Part shown: positions 34,321-45,538 of the stretch, one piece after another
How positions within the stretch are numbered: position 1 is the first letter of the stretch
How the letters are laid out: every line of letters begins with the position of its first letter
Assembly: GCA_028554755.1 (NCBI GenBank)
Contig: JAPTOF010000010.1
Location: forward strand, 10,142,001-10,206,000
Direction: 5' to 3'
DNA: 64,000 nucleotides
Source: Cordia subcordata
Lineage: Eukaryota; Streptophyta; Magnoliopsida; Boraginales; Cordiaceae
Notes under the pieces: model-generated
Database searches by the model: none
What the model saw: only the letters and a program-made list of their open reading frames with translations
Told to the model about the DNA's origin: nothing
Translations under genes and position numbers: made by a program

Positions 34321-35586
34321 TCAGAAAACGAAGGCTGACGTATCGATTCCAAAGTAGTCATCCTCGTTTTGATTTGGGTCTTGCGACGAGTCTTGAGAGG
34401 TTTGAGGAAGGTCTTCTTCGCGTTCATCATTTCCAAACTCTTTGAGGTAAGTTTTGATAAATTTGTTATATGTCTTGGAGTCTGGGGCCGATGCAAGTTG
34501 AGCCTCAAGCTGAGCCTTCCTTGCAAAAAATTGAGCTTGGACCTTTGAAACAATTGATGTTGCTTCTGGATGAGCAATAAACCATTCTTCCAGATTGGAT
34601 TTGTTGAATTTTGAGCAGTTAAAACCATCACACCATTTGATATTGAAATTTCGTACCAATGCCGAAGGTTTGGTCTTTGTTGCGGGTTTGATTTGGATAT
34701 CCCATGATAAGATCCATGAGACATTAAATTGAGTACAAAAAACAAAAAAGGGATCAAAATATTGCCATTTGGGGGGAGTTTGGTAAGATAATAACCAATC
34801 TTTGTAAAAAGTGGAAATGATCTCAGGAAAAATTTTTGTTGTTGGTCCAAGACAATTCCACCAGTCCTGGAACCAGAAGGGGGTTTCTTCTAATTTGAAT
34901 TGTTTGCAGAAAAAGATAAACCAAGAATGTTGATGGGATTTGTTTTGGAAAAGAAAAATATTATTCCAGGCTTGTTTGTAAACAAAATAATTAAAACTTG
35001 AAGGATTGAATTTTTTAGAAAAACATTTGGCTTGGGAAAGAGGAGCTTTCCAGTCTAAATGGGAGAGGACCCTTTTGATGCGGATTTTTGAATAAGCAAT
35101 TTGGCCCTCTGAATTTTTGTTGTGAGTTATTTCAATTGAATCAGTATCAACCAAAATAAACCCATAAAACTTTTGGGATTTGAAATTATCAAGAGTAGGA
35201 AAACAATGAGGATAAAAAATTTCTTTGAGAAGTACCCACGGTTCTTTGATTTGGGCGTACTTGTGATGAAGCCAAAAAAGATTGAAAGAACATTTGAAAA
35301 TATACTGACTTTTAGGGAATGATGGTGATTTGTTAGAAGATAGAGAGGGTTGGGAAGCTGAAGTTTGGGTAGCTTGTGAATATATTTGAAGGGAAGATGT
35401 GTTTGAGGTTGAGATTGGGGAATTTGCTGAGGTGTTTGTAATTTGAGGGATACAACCTAATGTAACCATTTTGTTTTGGGAAGAGGGTGTTTGAGGGGCT
35501 TGTGATGAAGAGGACGATGCTTCTTGAGCATACGAACTCTTTGAGTTTGGTTTGGGATCGAGGTAGTGTGGATGGTGTGAGTCCAT
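34321..35586 (-). CDS. Pararetrovirus ORF2 protein, unknown function, uninterrupted
   Basis: A 421-codon frame without a stop. The N-terminal 95 residues are rich in Ser, Gln and Thr. The middle is rich in aromatic residues (FYGFILVDTDSIEITHN; HSWFIFFCKQFKL; FWFQDWWNCLGP; LVRNFNIKWCDGFN). The C-terminus is acidic. This pattern recalls the second ORF of Florendovirus-like endogenous pararetroviruses of flowering plants, whose function is not established. It starts right after the polymerase end (LPDFLTREFLQG) in another frame, the normal viral order. It is odd that this frame is open while the polymerase next to it has several stops. Confidence 0.75.
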   Translation of the reverse strand: MDSHHPHYLDPKPNSKSSYAQEASSSSSQAPQTPSSQNKMVTLGCIPQITNTSANSPISTSNTSSLQIYSQATQTSASQPSLSSNKSPSFPKSQYIFKCSFNLFWLHHKYAQIKEPWVLLKEIFYPHCFPTLDNFKSQKFYGFILVDTDSIEITHNKNSEGQIAYSKIRIKRVLSHLDWKAPLSQAKCFSKKFNPSSFNYFVYKQAWNNIFLFQNKSHQHSWFIFFCKQFKLEETPFWFQDWWNCLGPTTKIFPEIISTFYKDWLLSYQTPPKWQYFDPFFVFCTQFNVSWILSWDIQIKPATKTKPSALVRNFNIKWCDGFNCSKFNKSNLEEWFIAHPEATSIVSKVQAQFFARKAQLEAQLASAPDSKTYNKFIKTYLKEFGNDEREEDLPQTSQDSSQDPNQNEDDYFGIDTSAFVF

Positions 35587-35589
35587 CGC

Positions 35590-36620
35590 TCTGGTCTTCC
35601 CTGCAAAAATTCTCTGGTCAGAAAATCTGGGAGAGAATTGGTATCTCCTTTGATGAATTGGATATCAAAGTCAAAAACTAAAAGAAGAACTTGCCATTGT
35701 GCAAAAGTTTGTACAGAAGTAAGATTTTAACATCCTTTTGTGAAACATCTAGTTGCTTAACAATCAATTCATAAAAGAAAATTTTCATTTAGCAAATCAT
35801 CTTGAAATTTTGTGATACTTAACACTATAGCCAAAATTTCTTTTTTGATAGTACTATAGTTGTGTTGGGTTTGGGTCCAAAATCTAGAGTTGAATCAGAC
35901 TAATTGTTCATTCTAGGGGTTTGAGAAAAGTGTTTGTTTGAGGATGCCCCCATAGCCTAATTCGGAAGTGTCGGTTTCTACAATTTTAGAGGCTTTTGGG
36001 TCAGGAAATCCAAGACAAGGGAGAGAACAGGCCTGTTCCTTGAGTTGGCGGATAATTTGAGTATGTTGCTCAATTCATGGGGTTGGGTTCTTTGAGAGTC
36101 GTTGGTAAAGGGCTTTGGCCAATTGGGTAAGGTTTCAATAGAATTCAAAATTGTAATTGAGACAACCTAAAAATTTTTGAAGTTGCTTTTTATCCCTAAT
36201 TTCATCTAAAAATTTTGATACAAATTTAATTGTTCCATCAATAGGTTTGATGGTACCTTGAGTGATATTGTGACCTAAAAATCTAATTTTTGTTTTGAAA
36301 AGAACAATTTTTTGTGCAAATACAGCAAGTCCATTTTGCTTGACAATATTAAAAAAATGTATGCAAGTGCTTCCTATGTTGATTAATTGAAGAGGAAAAA
36401 AATTAAAACATCATAAATATAAACAATTAAAAATTTTGAAAAAGGAAGGAAAATATCATTTATTATTTTTTGAAATTCTGAAGGGCATTTTTGAGACCAA
36501 ACAGTATTACGTTCCATTCATATTGACCGAAAAGAGCATTAAATGCAGTTTTATATTTTTCTTCTTCTTTGATTTTAATTTGATAGTATCCTAATTTCAT
36601 GTCAAGTTTTAAGAAGATTT
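35590..36620 (-). pseudogene. Pararetrovirus reverse transcriptase/RNase H, broken
   Basis: Motifs on the minus strand in order: the RT palm start (KLGYYQIKIKEEEKY, FGQYEWNVILFGLKNA) at 36610-36490; an active-site box at about 36410-36425 that reads Tyr-Ile-Tyr-Asp, where one of the two catalytic Asp residues has become Tyr; FLGHNI and KFLGCLNY of the connection; then RNase H (ETDTSELGYGGIL, YSTIKKEILAI, FIKGDTNSLPDFLTREFLQG). A frameshift lies near 36465 and at least four stops fall between 36080 and 35730. The aspartic protease and the front of RT are absent at the 36620 boundary, so a large internal deletion separates this from the capsid-like part. The order matches the 3' half of a caulimovirid polyprotein. 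Confidence 0.85.
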
Positions 36621-37634
36621 TTACGTAGACAAGGCTTTACCTTTAAGGATTAAATTGGAAAGAGCTTCAATTTGTTGGTCAAGTTTGGCGACGCAATTGT
36701 CAGGAGTTGAGCTGAGTTTTATTGAAGAAGGTAAATCGAAGGATTTGATCAAGGGTTGAGAAATTTGGGTTTTTGGAAGTGATTGAGAAAAAAAGGTTTG
36801 ATTATTGAGGAGGGATTCGATTTTTGTGATATGAGTTCCTATTATATCTAAGTATTGATTAGTATAATTATTTTGTTCAATAATTTTATTAATATCTTTT
36901 ACAGTAGCTTCTTTGTCAGGGTTAAGAGAAGAAGAGCCTTTAATTGGAGCAGCTGAGAACATATATTCTTTGTAAGGAACATTGAGAGGTTGAAAAGGAG
37001 GGAATTTTGAATCAATGACTTGATTTTGTTCAGTAGAAAACCATTTTTTTATAGATTCAAAAACCATTTGAGGTGTTTTTGGGAAAGGAAAATCAATTTG
37101 TTGTGCTTCACAGAACATTTCAAACCAATCAAAGAAATGAATGTTAAATTTATTTTTTCTCATAAAAGAATAATATTCTTCCTGAATATCATTCTTTTGA
37201 GACCGAGAAAATTTATTTAAAAACTATTCTCTTTTTGAAACATTTTGTGGAGAAGTAAAATCAGCTTTTATATATTGAAAATCAATTTTAAAATCATTTG
37301 TGAGGACAAAAAGATCTAGATCTCGGGCGTGGGAAGTTGATTTGCTTTTTGAAATGTAAGGAGCTTGAGGTTTCATTTCACTAAAAGCTGGGGACATAAA
37401 GGCTGAGGATTGAGCAGAATAAATGTTTTGAGGAATTGAAGGGTGTTCTCTGATCATTTGATTGCTTTGAATTCCATTAGACTTGTGGGCTTCATTTGCC
37501 TTCCAAAAACTCGCTGCACGTTGCTGGTGAAGTAATGCTGTCATATTAAGAAAACCATATTCATATTTCTCTTTGTTACTCCAAGTGAACAAAAACACAG
37601 AAGCTAAAGAAAAACGAAGAAATATACCTTCCAT
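36621..37634 (-). pseudogene. Pararetrovirus polyprotein, capsid-side fragment
   Basis: Two frames (37634-37224 and 37163-36621) carry LFVLTNDFKIDFQYIKADF, then IHFFDWFEMFCEAQQIDFPF, EQNNYTNQYLDIIGTHITKI and IEALSNLILKGK. These correspond to the region between movement and capsid domains and the protease in Florendovirus-like polyproteins. A stop and frameshift at about 37163-37224 separate them, and the fragment ends at the internal deletion near 36620. The movement protein part was not recognised upstream of 37634, so the integrated copy is truncated. Confidence 0.65.
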
Positions 37635-37639
37635 TCATC

Positions 37640-39360
37640 TGGAAAATCGTTCCTTTCGCAAGATATTTCTTCTGAATTTAGATTTAGAATTGTCCAGGAA
37701 TGAAATTTTTATAAGTAAAAGAATATAAAAATTCACTGCCCAAAGAAAAGAACAGAAGCTCTTGCTTGTGATCTTTTTTCTAGTTTTGATCTACACAGGT
37801 TCGGTTTTAAAGTATTTCTAGTATTGAGTTATATAGAGATGTGAAGAGGTTTTCTACAAAAAAGTTCAAAAGAAAATAATGTTGCTTTACAGGAACAGGT
37901 GGAATCCACCGTACAAAGTGAGTTGTCTATCAATCATACCACGAGCCAAGTCATCACTATTCTGACCAAAAAGAAAAAAGTTTTATTATGCGTGTTCAAG
38001 TCATGATATTTGATTGGGAATCTGCCTCCGCAAAGCTATAAAACTTTCATTAGATATTATCATGAAAAAGGACAATGGTGAATTTTATAAATACAATTTT
38101 ATTTGTTTTAACTGGTTCATATTAATTGCAAGAGCTTATTTTCACGTGTAGTGGGGTAGTGATATGATCGATTTTACCGGAGCCTATTTTTCGGGTCCGC
38201 CATTTCCGAAAGACATACGGGTATCCTAGGCTTTGGATTTGTCTCCTTTCTGTTGATTTTTTTTTCCTAAAGCCAAATCTTCTGGTCCGCCATTTCTGAA
38301 AGACGTTCGGGTATCCTAGGCTTTGGATTTGTCTCTTTTTAGTTGATTTTTTTTATCAATGATGAAAAGAATTTGGACAAAATAATATAGAGTAATTTAA
38401 ATATTTTTAAATAATAGGACTAATTTGGTTATTTTGTAAAATATTTAAATATTTTAGTAAAAAAAGTTACAGACCAATACAAATATTTTTAAATAATAAG
38501 ATTAATTTGGTTATTTTTGTAAAATATTTAAGTAATTTGAATATTTAAAATTATAAAGACTAACGCAAAAAAAATATTATATAATAAAAACATGTGATAA
38601 AATTTATCCATATAAAATCCTAACAAGAATGATTATGAGAAAAGTATTTTAGTAAAGTGCTTTTGGGACAGGATCAAGAAATAATTCAAATGATTAATAT
38701 AAAATGAGATTTTAAATTCAAATTTTTTGGGAGTGGGGGTTAGAAAAAGAGAGGGGGGGGGGGTGAAGAAAAGTATTCTTGGGAGTAAGAGATCATGCAC
38801 GCAGATTAAGTTATTTACATATAGGTTTGTACTTGAGAGACTAATGTTTGGCAAGCCAGTATTTTTCTGCAGCATCATAATCCTCTTATGCGTGAAATAT
38901 AATTATTATAAATTATATTTTTATATTAATAATTTATAATTTTCAAAATTCATAACGGAAAAAAATACAGAGTTAACTACATGGAAGGACGTGTATGGAG
39001 TTGGAGTCACCTGGATATAATAATTTATTAATATGTTCTTCAAATTATGGTCAAACAAATATTTCTTTGATGAATATTAAAATGTGTATAGTTACATACT
39101 AAAAAATTAGTAATTAGTGATTAAACTGGATTTCTAAAGAGATGGTCATATCCAACCCAAAACACTCCGATGATAGTCAAATCTCAAACACACAAAAGAA
39201 AAAGTAAAATTAGGGAAAAAAAAATCTCATGAAAAAACTTTGTTTTCGTAGAGACCCAAAAACATTCCCAAGGTAATCATATTGGAATATAATAAATCTA
39301 TAATATTATGGAGACATTGCAATAGTTTTAGATTATTAATGCAATTGTAATAGATAATAT
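37640..39360. other. Anonymous A/T-rich sequence
   Basis: No gene was seen. It includes a two-copy tandem repeat (38191-38354), a second duplicated block around 38395-38530 (AATATTTTTAAATAATA ... TTGGTTATTTT twice), and a nine-base G run near 38753. Confidence 0.45.
38191..38354. repeat. Tandem repeat, about 75-bp unit, two copies, 90-bp period
   Basis: GGTCCGCCATTTC followed by GAAAGAC, GGGTATCCTAGG and CTTTGGATTTGTCTC occurs at 38194 and at 38284. The copies differ at a few positions. Confidence 0.9.
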
Positions 39361-39779
39361 GAACATTTTAGAAAAGACAAATTTGGATTGACTTCTTTTG
39401 TAAGAGCACTTTTTTTAAATAAAATGCACCCTTTTCAAATATGGGTTTGCGTTAACTTCTTTTAGAAAAACTAAAAATCTTTAAAAAAAAAACTCAAATT
39501 GCACTTTCCTTAATAACTAGCTTTCATAAAAAGTATCTTTTTTCAAAAACAATTATAAAAAATAATTTTTACGATGGACCTTGCTAAATGGTAAAAAACT
39601 GTTTGCCCAAAATTTTCTAAAATGCCTTTAATGCAAATAGAAAGACTCTTTTAACCTAAATAATAATAATAAAATAATTACATATTTATATTCTCTCTCA
39701 TTATTATAAAATTCATATCAACATTAAATCATTTCTTCCTTCATTTCTCTCTCCTCTCATTTCTCTATCTTTGACCCAT

Positions 39780-39829
<50 letters not shown>
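39780..39829. repeat. (CT)n microsatellite
   Basis: About 24 CT units. Confidence 0.97.
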
Positions 39830-39832
<3 letters not shown>

Positions 39833-40752
39833 CTCAAGGATTGTGATAATGCCAAATAATTATTCTATCATTAGTTTTGACAATACAATGACTTATTATC
39901 TACTATTTATTTTATTTTTTATTATTTCTTAATTTCATGGATATATATATATATATATATCACCAATTTTAATTGAAATTAAATGGTCATTTACTTTAAT
40001 TTTTGGTAAGCCTTTTTTATAATAATTATACATTTTTTAATACATATTTAGTAATTGAGTAGAACATTAAAATTAATAAAATAAAATTAGAAAATGGTCT
40101 CATTGGGAAAAAAACAATAGAAGAGGAATTATATATTTTTTGAAATTAAAATCTTTTTCTTTGAGAGAAAAGAATCAGCAAAATTATGACATTTAGTATT
40201 AAAAGATAAGTTTGAATTTTATTTTATACAATACAGAGACATGTAGTATTTATCTATAATTCATAAAAGATCCAATTTTCAAACATTGATCAAGAGTTTT
40301 CATGAATCATATGCTAAATCAATATTTTTTAATATTATTTTAAGATGAAAAGCAATATATAATTATGGAATAATATATTTTTTTGGATAATGTTGAATTA
40401 CATCAAAAAATTAAATTATAAATAATTTGTAATTGAAAAGATAATGTTAATACTATATTAAGAGGTAAAATTATTGCACTAATGTAACTTTTATTAGTAT
40501 ATGAATTACTTAAATTTAAAAATATCGCTCATTGGGATATGATATGAATTAATAAAAATAAATTTTGGAGAAAAAATGCATGAAAATTGGACATGTGGGA
40601 TTTTTAAATATCTCATGTACTTTAATTTATATAAATAACTAAAATATACCCACAAAATGCATGAGAGAAGTACATACTTTTAGGGCTTGTTCAACACAAT
40701 TAGCACATTAGGTAACGGATAGCTATTTGAGTAGCGATAGTTGTTTGTGGGT

Positions 40753-41045
40753 GTCATTCAACTATTTCTAGTGTATAGATGATCAGGAGTCATGTTAAAA
40801 AAATTGAAATCGACTATTAAGAAAAAAATAAAATATAAAATAAACAAAAAATTGAAGTACATACGACAATCCTCAAGAATTATAATGTACACTAAACAAA
40901 CAAAATAAAAAAGTAACAAATAACTGAAATTTTATATAGTAAAAAAGTGCATAAGAATTTGTGGGGTGCCACTATCCCATTTTACTATATAAATAGATTG
41001 TGTATTTTTATTTTATATTTTATGTGATTTATTAAAGATATACCA
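40753..41045. repeat. Dispersed repeat, copy R1
   Basis: GTGTCATTCAACTATTTCTA, then CGACTATTAAGAAAAA, AACAAATAACTGAAA, GTGCCACTATCCCAT and TTTATATTTTATGTGATT, are shared with 49650-49920. R1 continues past the point where R2 is cut by a LINE poly(A) tail. Confidence 0.8.
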
Positions 41046-43178
41046 TTAAAATTCTTTTATTAAATTGCTAACAATACAGTTACATACAAAGAATTAATAA
41101 TAATTTCGATAATCATATGACTAGAAATCAATCAATTTCAATAAAAAATAAAAATTCTTCAATTTGTTAAAGGTATATTTTTTTAATTTAAATATCTATG
41201 AATTTAGAAATAAAGAATTAAACATTTATTTGGTAAAAATACATTTATTAACCAATTCAACAATCTCATATAATAATATTATTATTTTTTATCTATGTTA
41301 ATGCATTTATTTTTTGATTTAATAAAAAATTCACACTTCTCAAGGATAATTTTTAGTGTAAATAAAAAAGAAATAGATAGATATAATTTTTTAATTTCAA
41401 TTAAAAATAAAAAAATAGTGGAGTGACAGATGACACCCCACTTTGTCATAAGATTATATTTTCAACTTGACCAGAGAAAGAGGGGAAAAAAGAAGAGAGG
41501 AATTATGACAAGATGAATTACCGAATTTTGTGTCTTCAAAGGGGAAAAAAGAAGAAAGCAACTTTTTGATAAGCCAATCCAAACACCTTGTACCATCAGT
41601 CTAAAAAAAATTGTAAGTTTAGTATAAAATTTGTAGCTCTAGAATAAAAAAATGTTAATGTCCAAAATAAAAATATGTAGGTTTTCTAAAAAAAATTATA
41701 CTTTTAAAAGAATTATTTGTAGTAAGAACCGTTGTCCTTGAAATTGAAGCTTAAATTCATTAATTGATCAGTTTCTGTTAATGAAATTTGAAGCTTAATT
41801 TCTTTTGTTAAAAATTATTATTTATAGCATATAATATATTAATTTTATCATATTTAAATGACATGACAATAAAGAATAAGTTAAGTAATAACGTGTTCTG
41901 TAAAAAGGTCATATTTATTTGAAGTCTTAGTAATATTTTTGTGCAAAGGATTTATTTATTTGTAGTTTTTGTAATACAAATTTTGTTTAATACAACATAA
42001 TTATATAATAAAATTTAAACTCTAAATTTTTGTGCAACATAGACTTGTTATTCCTACTCAAATTCTTCATAAAGAAATAATTGGAATGATGACTCCTACC
42101 CAAATTTTTGTAGAGAAATAAGTTGAAATAAATTCTGGTAGAGAAATAATTATTTATTCTCACCCAAATTTTTGCAGAGAAGGAATTTGAATATTTTTTT
42201 CTCCTCCATATTTTAGTTGGATTTAGATGAAAGCCTAATCATCATCATTTCAATTAACCAACAATATATGGAAACAACATCGATTAATTATTCAAATAAG
42301 TTAACTAGTAGTGCTAGTGGAACAATTTGTAGTGCACTAAATAATCTGATAAATAAAAAATCTACCACATTGATAAAGGAAAAGGGAAAGAACACACAAT
42401 ACATAGATCACCTAATGGGTAGTAATAAGATAAATTGGACATGTGAAAAGCAGAGCTCCGTGATACCTGGTATGAACCAAATATATGTTCCATCACACTA
42501 TTACTACCTTCTCCAAATGACATTAGGGAGCTACCATATCTGTACGCCATTGGATTTACACTAATGGCACTATGTGAACGCATGCTTATGTTTTCATATG
42601 AGATGGCATCGTTGATTGAATAGAGCTCTCATTAAAAGCACAAGTTGGACGACCAGTATCTGCAGATGCATCTGTATACTATTTGTGACAAGCATCTACT
42701 CAGTGTCCAGGAAGCCTGATAGCAAAAGTGTAAATACTTATATAAATACAAAAAAATAAGGCTCAAAAGTTAACATGAAATGTTAAGGAAAAATAAATAT
42801 TTCGGTTATCCGCATTTATTACATTGTCTCGGGGCTCGTCGTTGTCTTTGTCCTACAGCTTTGTCCTTCGCTCTTTTTGGATTTAGGGTTCCCCTCCTTA
42901 GATCTTCTACCTCGAATTTCATTGGTTGTGATGATGCTTCCCCTAACCTGTTCAATTTCATGAATCACAACTCTTCGGAATGAGCTATTATTCTTGTAGT
43001 GTCGTCAACAACCCCTGCATACCCCTCCATCGCCTGCTTTGCATATATCCCACTTCACTGCGCTTGGACATTAAGTAAGAGTGTCTCGCCATTTCGACTT
43101 TATTAGTTGTGGAACTCGACAAATTCTTTTCACGGAAATCAAAACTAATCTCGGTGATCCAACATTTGTGGATGCAAG

Positions 43179-43654
43179 TAGGGGTTTTTAATCTAACCGA
43201 ACCAAATTAATTTTTTTTAAAATTTGAAAATCGAAACCGAAATATATTCTGGTCTATTCGGTTTGGTTTAGTTCAAATCAAAATAGACCAATAATTTAAA
43301 AAAAAGAAAATAAAATGGGATAAATTGTTGCAAGAAAAATACAATAAAACCTAAACTAATCACTCTTATTCATTAAATACATCATAAACGATATATAATG
43401 AAGCATAATTATATAAATAAATTCTAATAAACAATATATAAATCCTAATTAATGTACAAAATATTAAATATTTTTAATATATAAAAAATATAATTCGGTT
43501 AATTCGGTCTATTCGATCATTTTTCATACTAGCCAAACCGAACCGAATAGGCCGAAATTTTTTAAGAAAATAACCGAACTGAACCAAATAGATCAAATAA
43601 CCAAACTGAATAAACCAAACCCAATTCAGTTCAGTTCGATTTTTGCTCACCCTG
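43179..43654. mobile_element. Non-autonomous hAT element (476 bp)
   Basis: The ends are TAGGGGTTTTTAATC and, on the complementary strand, CAGGGTGAGCAAAAATCG, both followed by AACCGAACC-type subterminal repeats. An exact 8-bp duplication GATGCAAG flanks it (43171-43178 and 43655-43662), which is diagnostic of hAT. There is no coding capacity. Confidence 0.9.
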
Positions 43655-43762
43655 GATGCAAGATACCATGATTTCTTTCAAATCCTAACACTTAAGCACG
43701 TTTATAATGTGCTTAAATATTATGCCACATGATTCAAACCTCAGGCGTTCGCAAGTGATATT

Positions 43763-44402
43763 TCTAGCCTATTTGGAACAGTCTTATCTGAAATCTGAAA
43801 TCTGAAATCTGATAAGCATCTTATCTGATAAGTATTTTATAAAAAATAAGTGTCTGATGCAATAAGACTGTTTGGTTTGTTAGCTGAAATGCTGTTATAA
43901 GTTACTTTAATAATAATGTTATCAATTTTAACTCATGATATTTTAATTTTATAATTAAATAATAAATATAAAATATAAATATTAATTAATTTTTATTTTA
44001 AATTTTTAAAACTTTTGAATTTTTAATTTTTAATAATTAATTTTTAACATTTTTATTTTTTATTTTTTAATTATTTAGTTTTTAAATTTTAAATTTTTGT
44101 ATTTTTTATTTTAATTTTTTAATCTTTAATTTTTTTAATTTTTTAATTTTAATTTTTAATATTTTATTTTTATTTTAAAATTTTTAATTTTTTTATTTCT
44201 ATTTTTAATTTTAAATTTTTATATTTAATTATTTTCTAACTGATAAGATATAAAACCCAACTTATTTTTTATAATTACAAATAAGACATCTTATGAAAAG
44301 TATCTTATAAATGTCTTATAATAAGCTGATAACAGACAATCTTTTTCACGTAAGCTGTCAAATAAGATAAGTATCTTATAATAAGCTCCAAACAAACACA
44401 AC
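43763..44402. mobile_element. MITE, GTGTTTGTTTGGAGC family, copy 2 (inverted)
   Basis: Reverse-complement relative of 25035-25675, with the same ends (CCAAACAAACAC at right) and the same nearly pure A/T core (43960-44230). ATT lies on both sides (43760-43762 and 44403-44405), which could be a 3-bp target duplication as in PIF/Harbinger elements. It interrupts the FAR1-type relic. Confidence 0.7.
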
Positions 44403-44460
44403 ATTCATCCGACTATCTTACACAAAACATGACAAAGTGAACCCTCTCTATTGTAGTTGG

Positions 44461-44918
44461 AGACAACATAAGTACGGGAATCAGGAGAAGGGGAAAAAAC
44501 TCCCACGTGCAAGAGCGGTAATCTAATCATTCTTTTATTTATATTAATTTTAATTTTTAAATTTAAAGAAAGCATCTTTAAATGTTAGCCAAATAGACTC
44601 AAAATCTCACTCAATTTGTAGCTTAAACGAGTTGTGAGTTGTAACATCCTGCTCTGCTTGTCCGGTCCTTTGTGTATAGAAGCGAATCTGCCCACTTTTG
44701 CATACTTTTCTCAGTTAATTATATTTTCAACTTAGACCAAAAAAAGGAGGGGAAAAAAAAAGAGATAAAGAAAAAGAAGAAAGAAATGAATTGTAACAAG
44801 ACAGGCTGTGGAGCTGAGTATTCTTATCAACATCCCGTCAAATGAGACAGGCCATAGACTGAGGATTGTTGTCAACCCAAATCCAAGAAAAATGTGTGGA
44901 TAATCTTTAATTTTCAAA
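44461..44918. other. Intergenic, no gene seen
   Basis: The stretch at 44610-44740 (TAGCTTAAACGAGTTGTGAG; TAACATCCTGCTCTGCTTGTC) resembles 48975-49095, so it is part of another dispersed repeat. Confidence 0.4.
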
Positions 44919-45125
44919 AGGGTTAACCAAAGGAGAACCCCTTTCTCACCTGGCCAGAGGCCCCTTAACCAGGCGGGAGGTAAATCGAGGGATGTGCGTG
45001 AGTGGCAGCCCGACCAGGGAGAGGACCAACGGGCGTGGAAATCCAGCAACAGCCCCCGCAATATTTCAGCGGAGTACTGCCGCCACACGGACTCGATCCC
45101 GCGTTGTGCCCATATCCAAGGTTAC
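44919..45125 (-). mobile_element. tRNA-derived SINE, 5'-truncated copy
   Basis: It shares AGGGAGAGGACCAACGGG, AATATTTCAGCnGnGTACTGCC and CCAGnGAGAnn text with the fuller copy at 45193-45523. On the minus strand a degenerate box B (GATCGAGTCC) lies near 45090. The tRNA-like 5' head is missing or replaced beyond about 45105. Confidence 0.65.
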
Positions 45126-45192
45126 CCTAACTCTCCGAACTCTATGTAGAATCTGTATCAAGAACACATTTACTTTCTCTTTTACTTTTTTT

Positions 45193-45523
45193 TTTTTTTA
45201 AAGGGTTAATCAAAGGTGAATCTCTTTCTCACTTGATCAGAGGTCCCGTGACCAGATGGGATGTTAAACAGGGATGTGCAGAGGTCCCGTGACTAGATGG
45301 AATGTTAAACAGGGATGTGCATGAGTGGCAGCCCTGTCAGGGAGAGGACCAACGGGTTTCGAAATTCAGCAACAGCCCCACAATATTTCAGCAGGGTACT
45401 GCCGCCACACGGATTCAATATTTCAGCAGGGTACTGCCGCCATACGGATTCGAACCCACGTTGTCGGAGTGTCTTTACCCCAGTCGCCTAACCACTTATC
45501 AACTCACCTATGCCCCTGGAGCT
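45193..45523 (-). mobile_element. tRNA-derived SINE, near-complete copy
   Basis: On the minus strand it starts CTCCAGGGGCATAGGTGAG, has a box A-like TAAGTGGTTAGG and a perfect box B GGTTCGAATCC (45446-45455), continues through a tRNA-unrelated body, and ends in an A-rich tail at 45193-45199. A 15-bp target duplication TCTTTTACTTTTTTT flanks it (45178-45192 and 45524-45538). Two internal duplications are visible: the GTACTGCCGCCAnACGGATTC block at about 45397-45455, and GAGGTCCCGTGACnAGATGG at about 45240 and 45280. Transcription would be by RNA polymerase III. Confidence 0.82.
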
Positions 45524-45538
45524 TCTTTTACTTTTTTT

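Larger units (their letters stand above)
39361..42780. other. A/T-rich intergenic sequence with element debris
   Basis: No gene was recognised on either strand. Landmarks: TTTGGATTGACTTC (39387) and AAGCCAATCCAAACACC (41570) resemble ends of the GTTTGGATTG-type MITEs; a (CT)n microsatellite lies at 39780-39829 and TA tracts at 39942-39960. At 40684 a truncated GGCTTGTTCAACACAATTAG end resembles the element at 46614-47457. A block at 40753-41045 is repeated at 49650-49920. Confidence 0.4.
42783..44460 (-). pseudogene. FAR1/FRS-type protein, C-terminal part, interrupted by two MITEs
   Basis: FAR1-related proteins are transposase-derived transcription factors. Reading the minus strand and skipping two MITEs, the pieces fit the SWIM zinc finger and tail: VHFVMFC near 44430; after the first MITE ITCERLRFESCGIIFKHII and DLKEIMVS near 43735-43660; after the second MITE KCWITEISFDFREKN and NKVEMARHSY near 43160-43080; then GYAGVVDDTTRIIAHSEEL and, at 42830-42783, RRAPRQCNKCG. 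Several frameshifts and stops are present. The MITEs are 43179-43654 and 43763-44402. It could be a FAR1-type Mutator transposase rather than a host gene. Confidence 0.6.

Noticed and set aside
34140..34850. 236-codon minus-strand frame overlapping the viral ORF2
   Set aside because: It is another frame of the ORF2 coding strand with an abnormal composition. ORF2 itself has the family-like motifs.
44732..45088. Minus-strand 118-codon frame
   Set aside because: It lies over SINE sequence and A/T-rich flank. There is no protein similarity that I recognise.
45400..45523. Possible functional tRNA gene on the minus strand
   Set aside because: Box A and B are recognisable, but the sequence does not close into a tRNA and continues into a SINE body with an A-rich end and target duplication.
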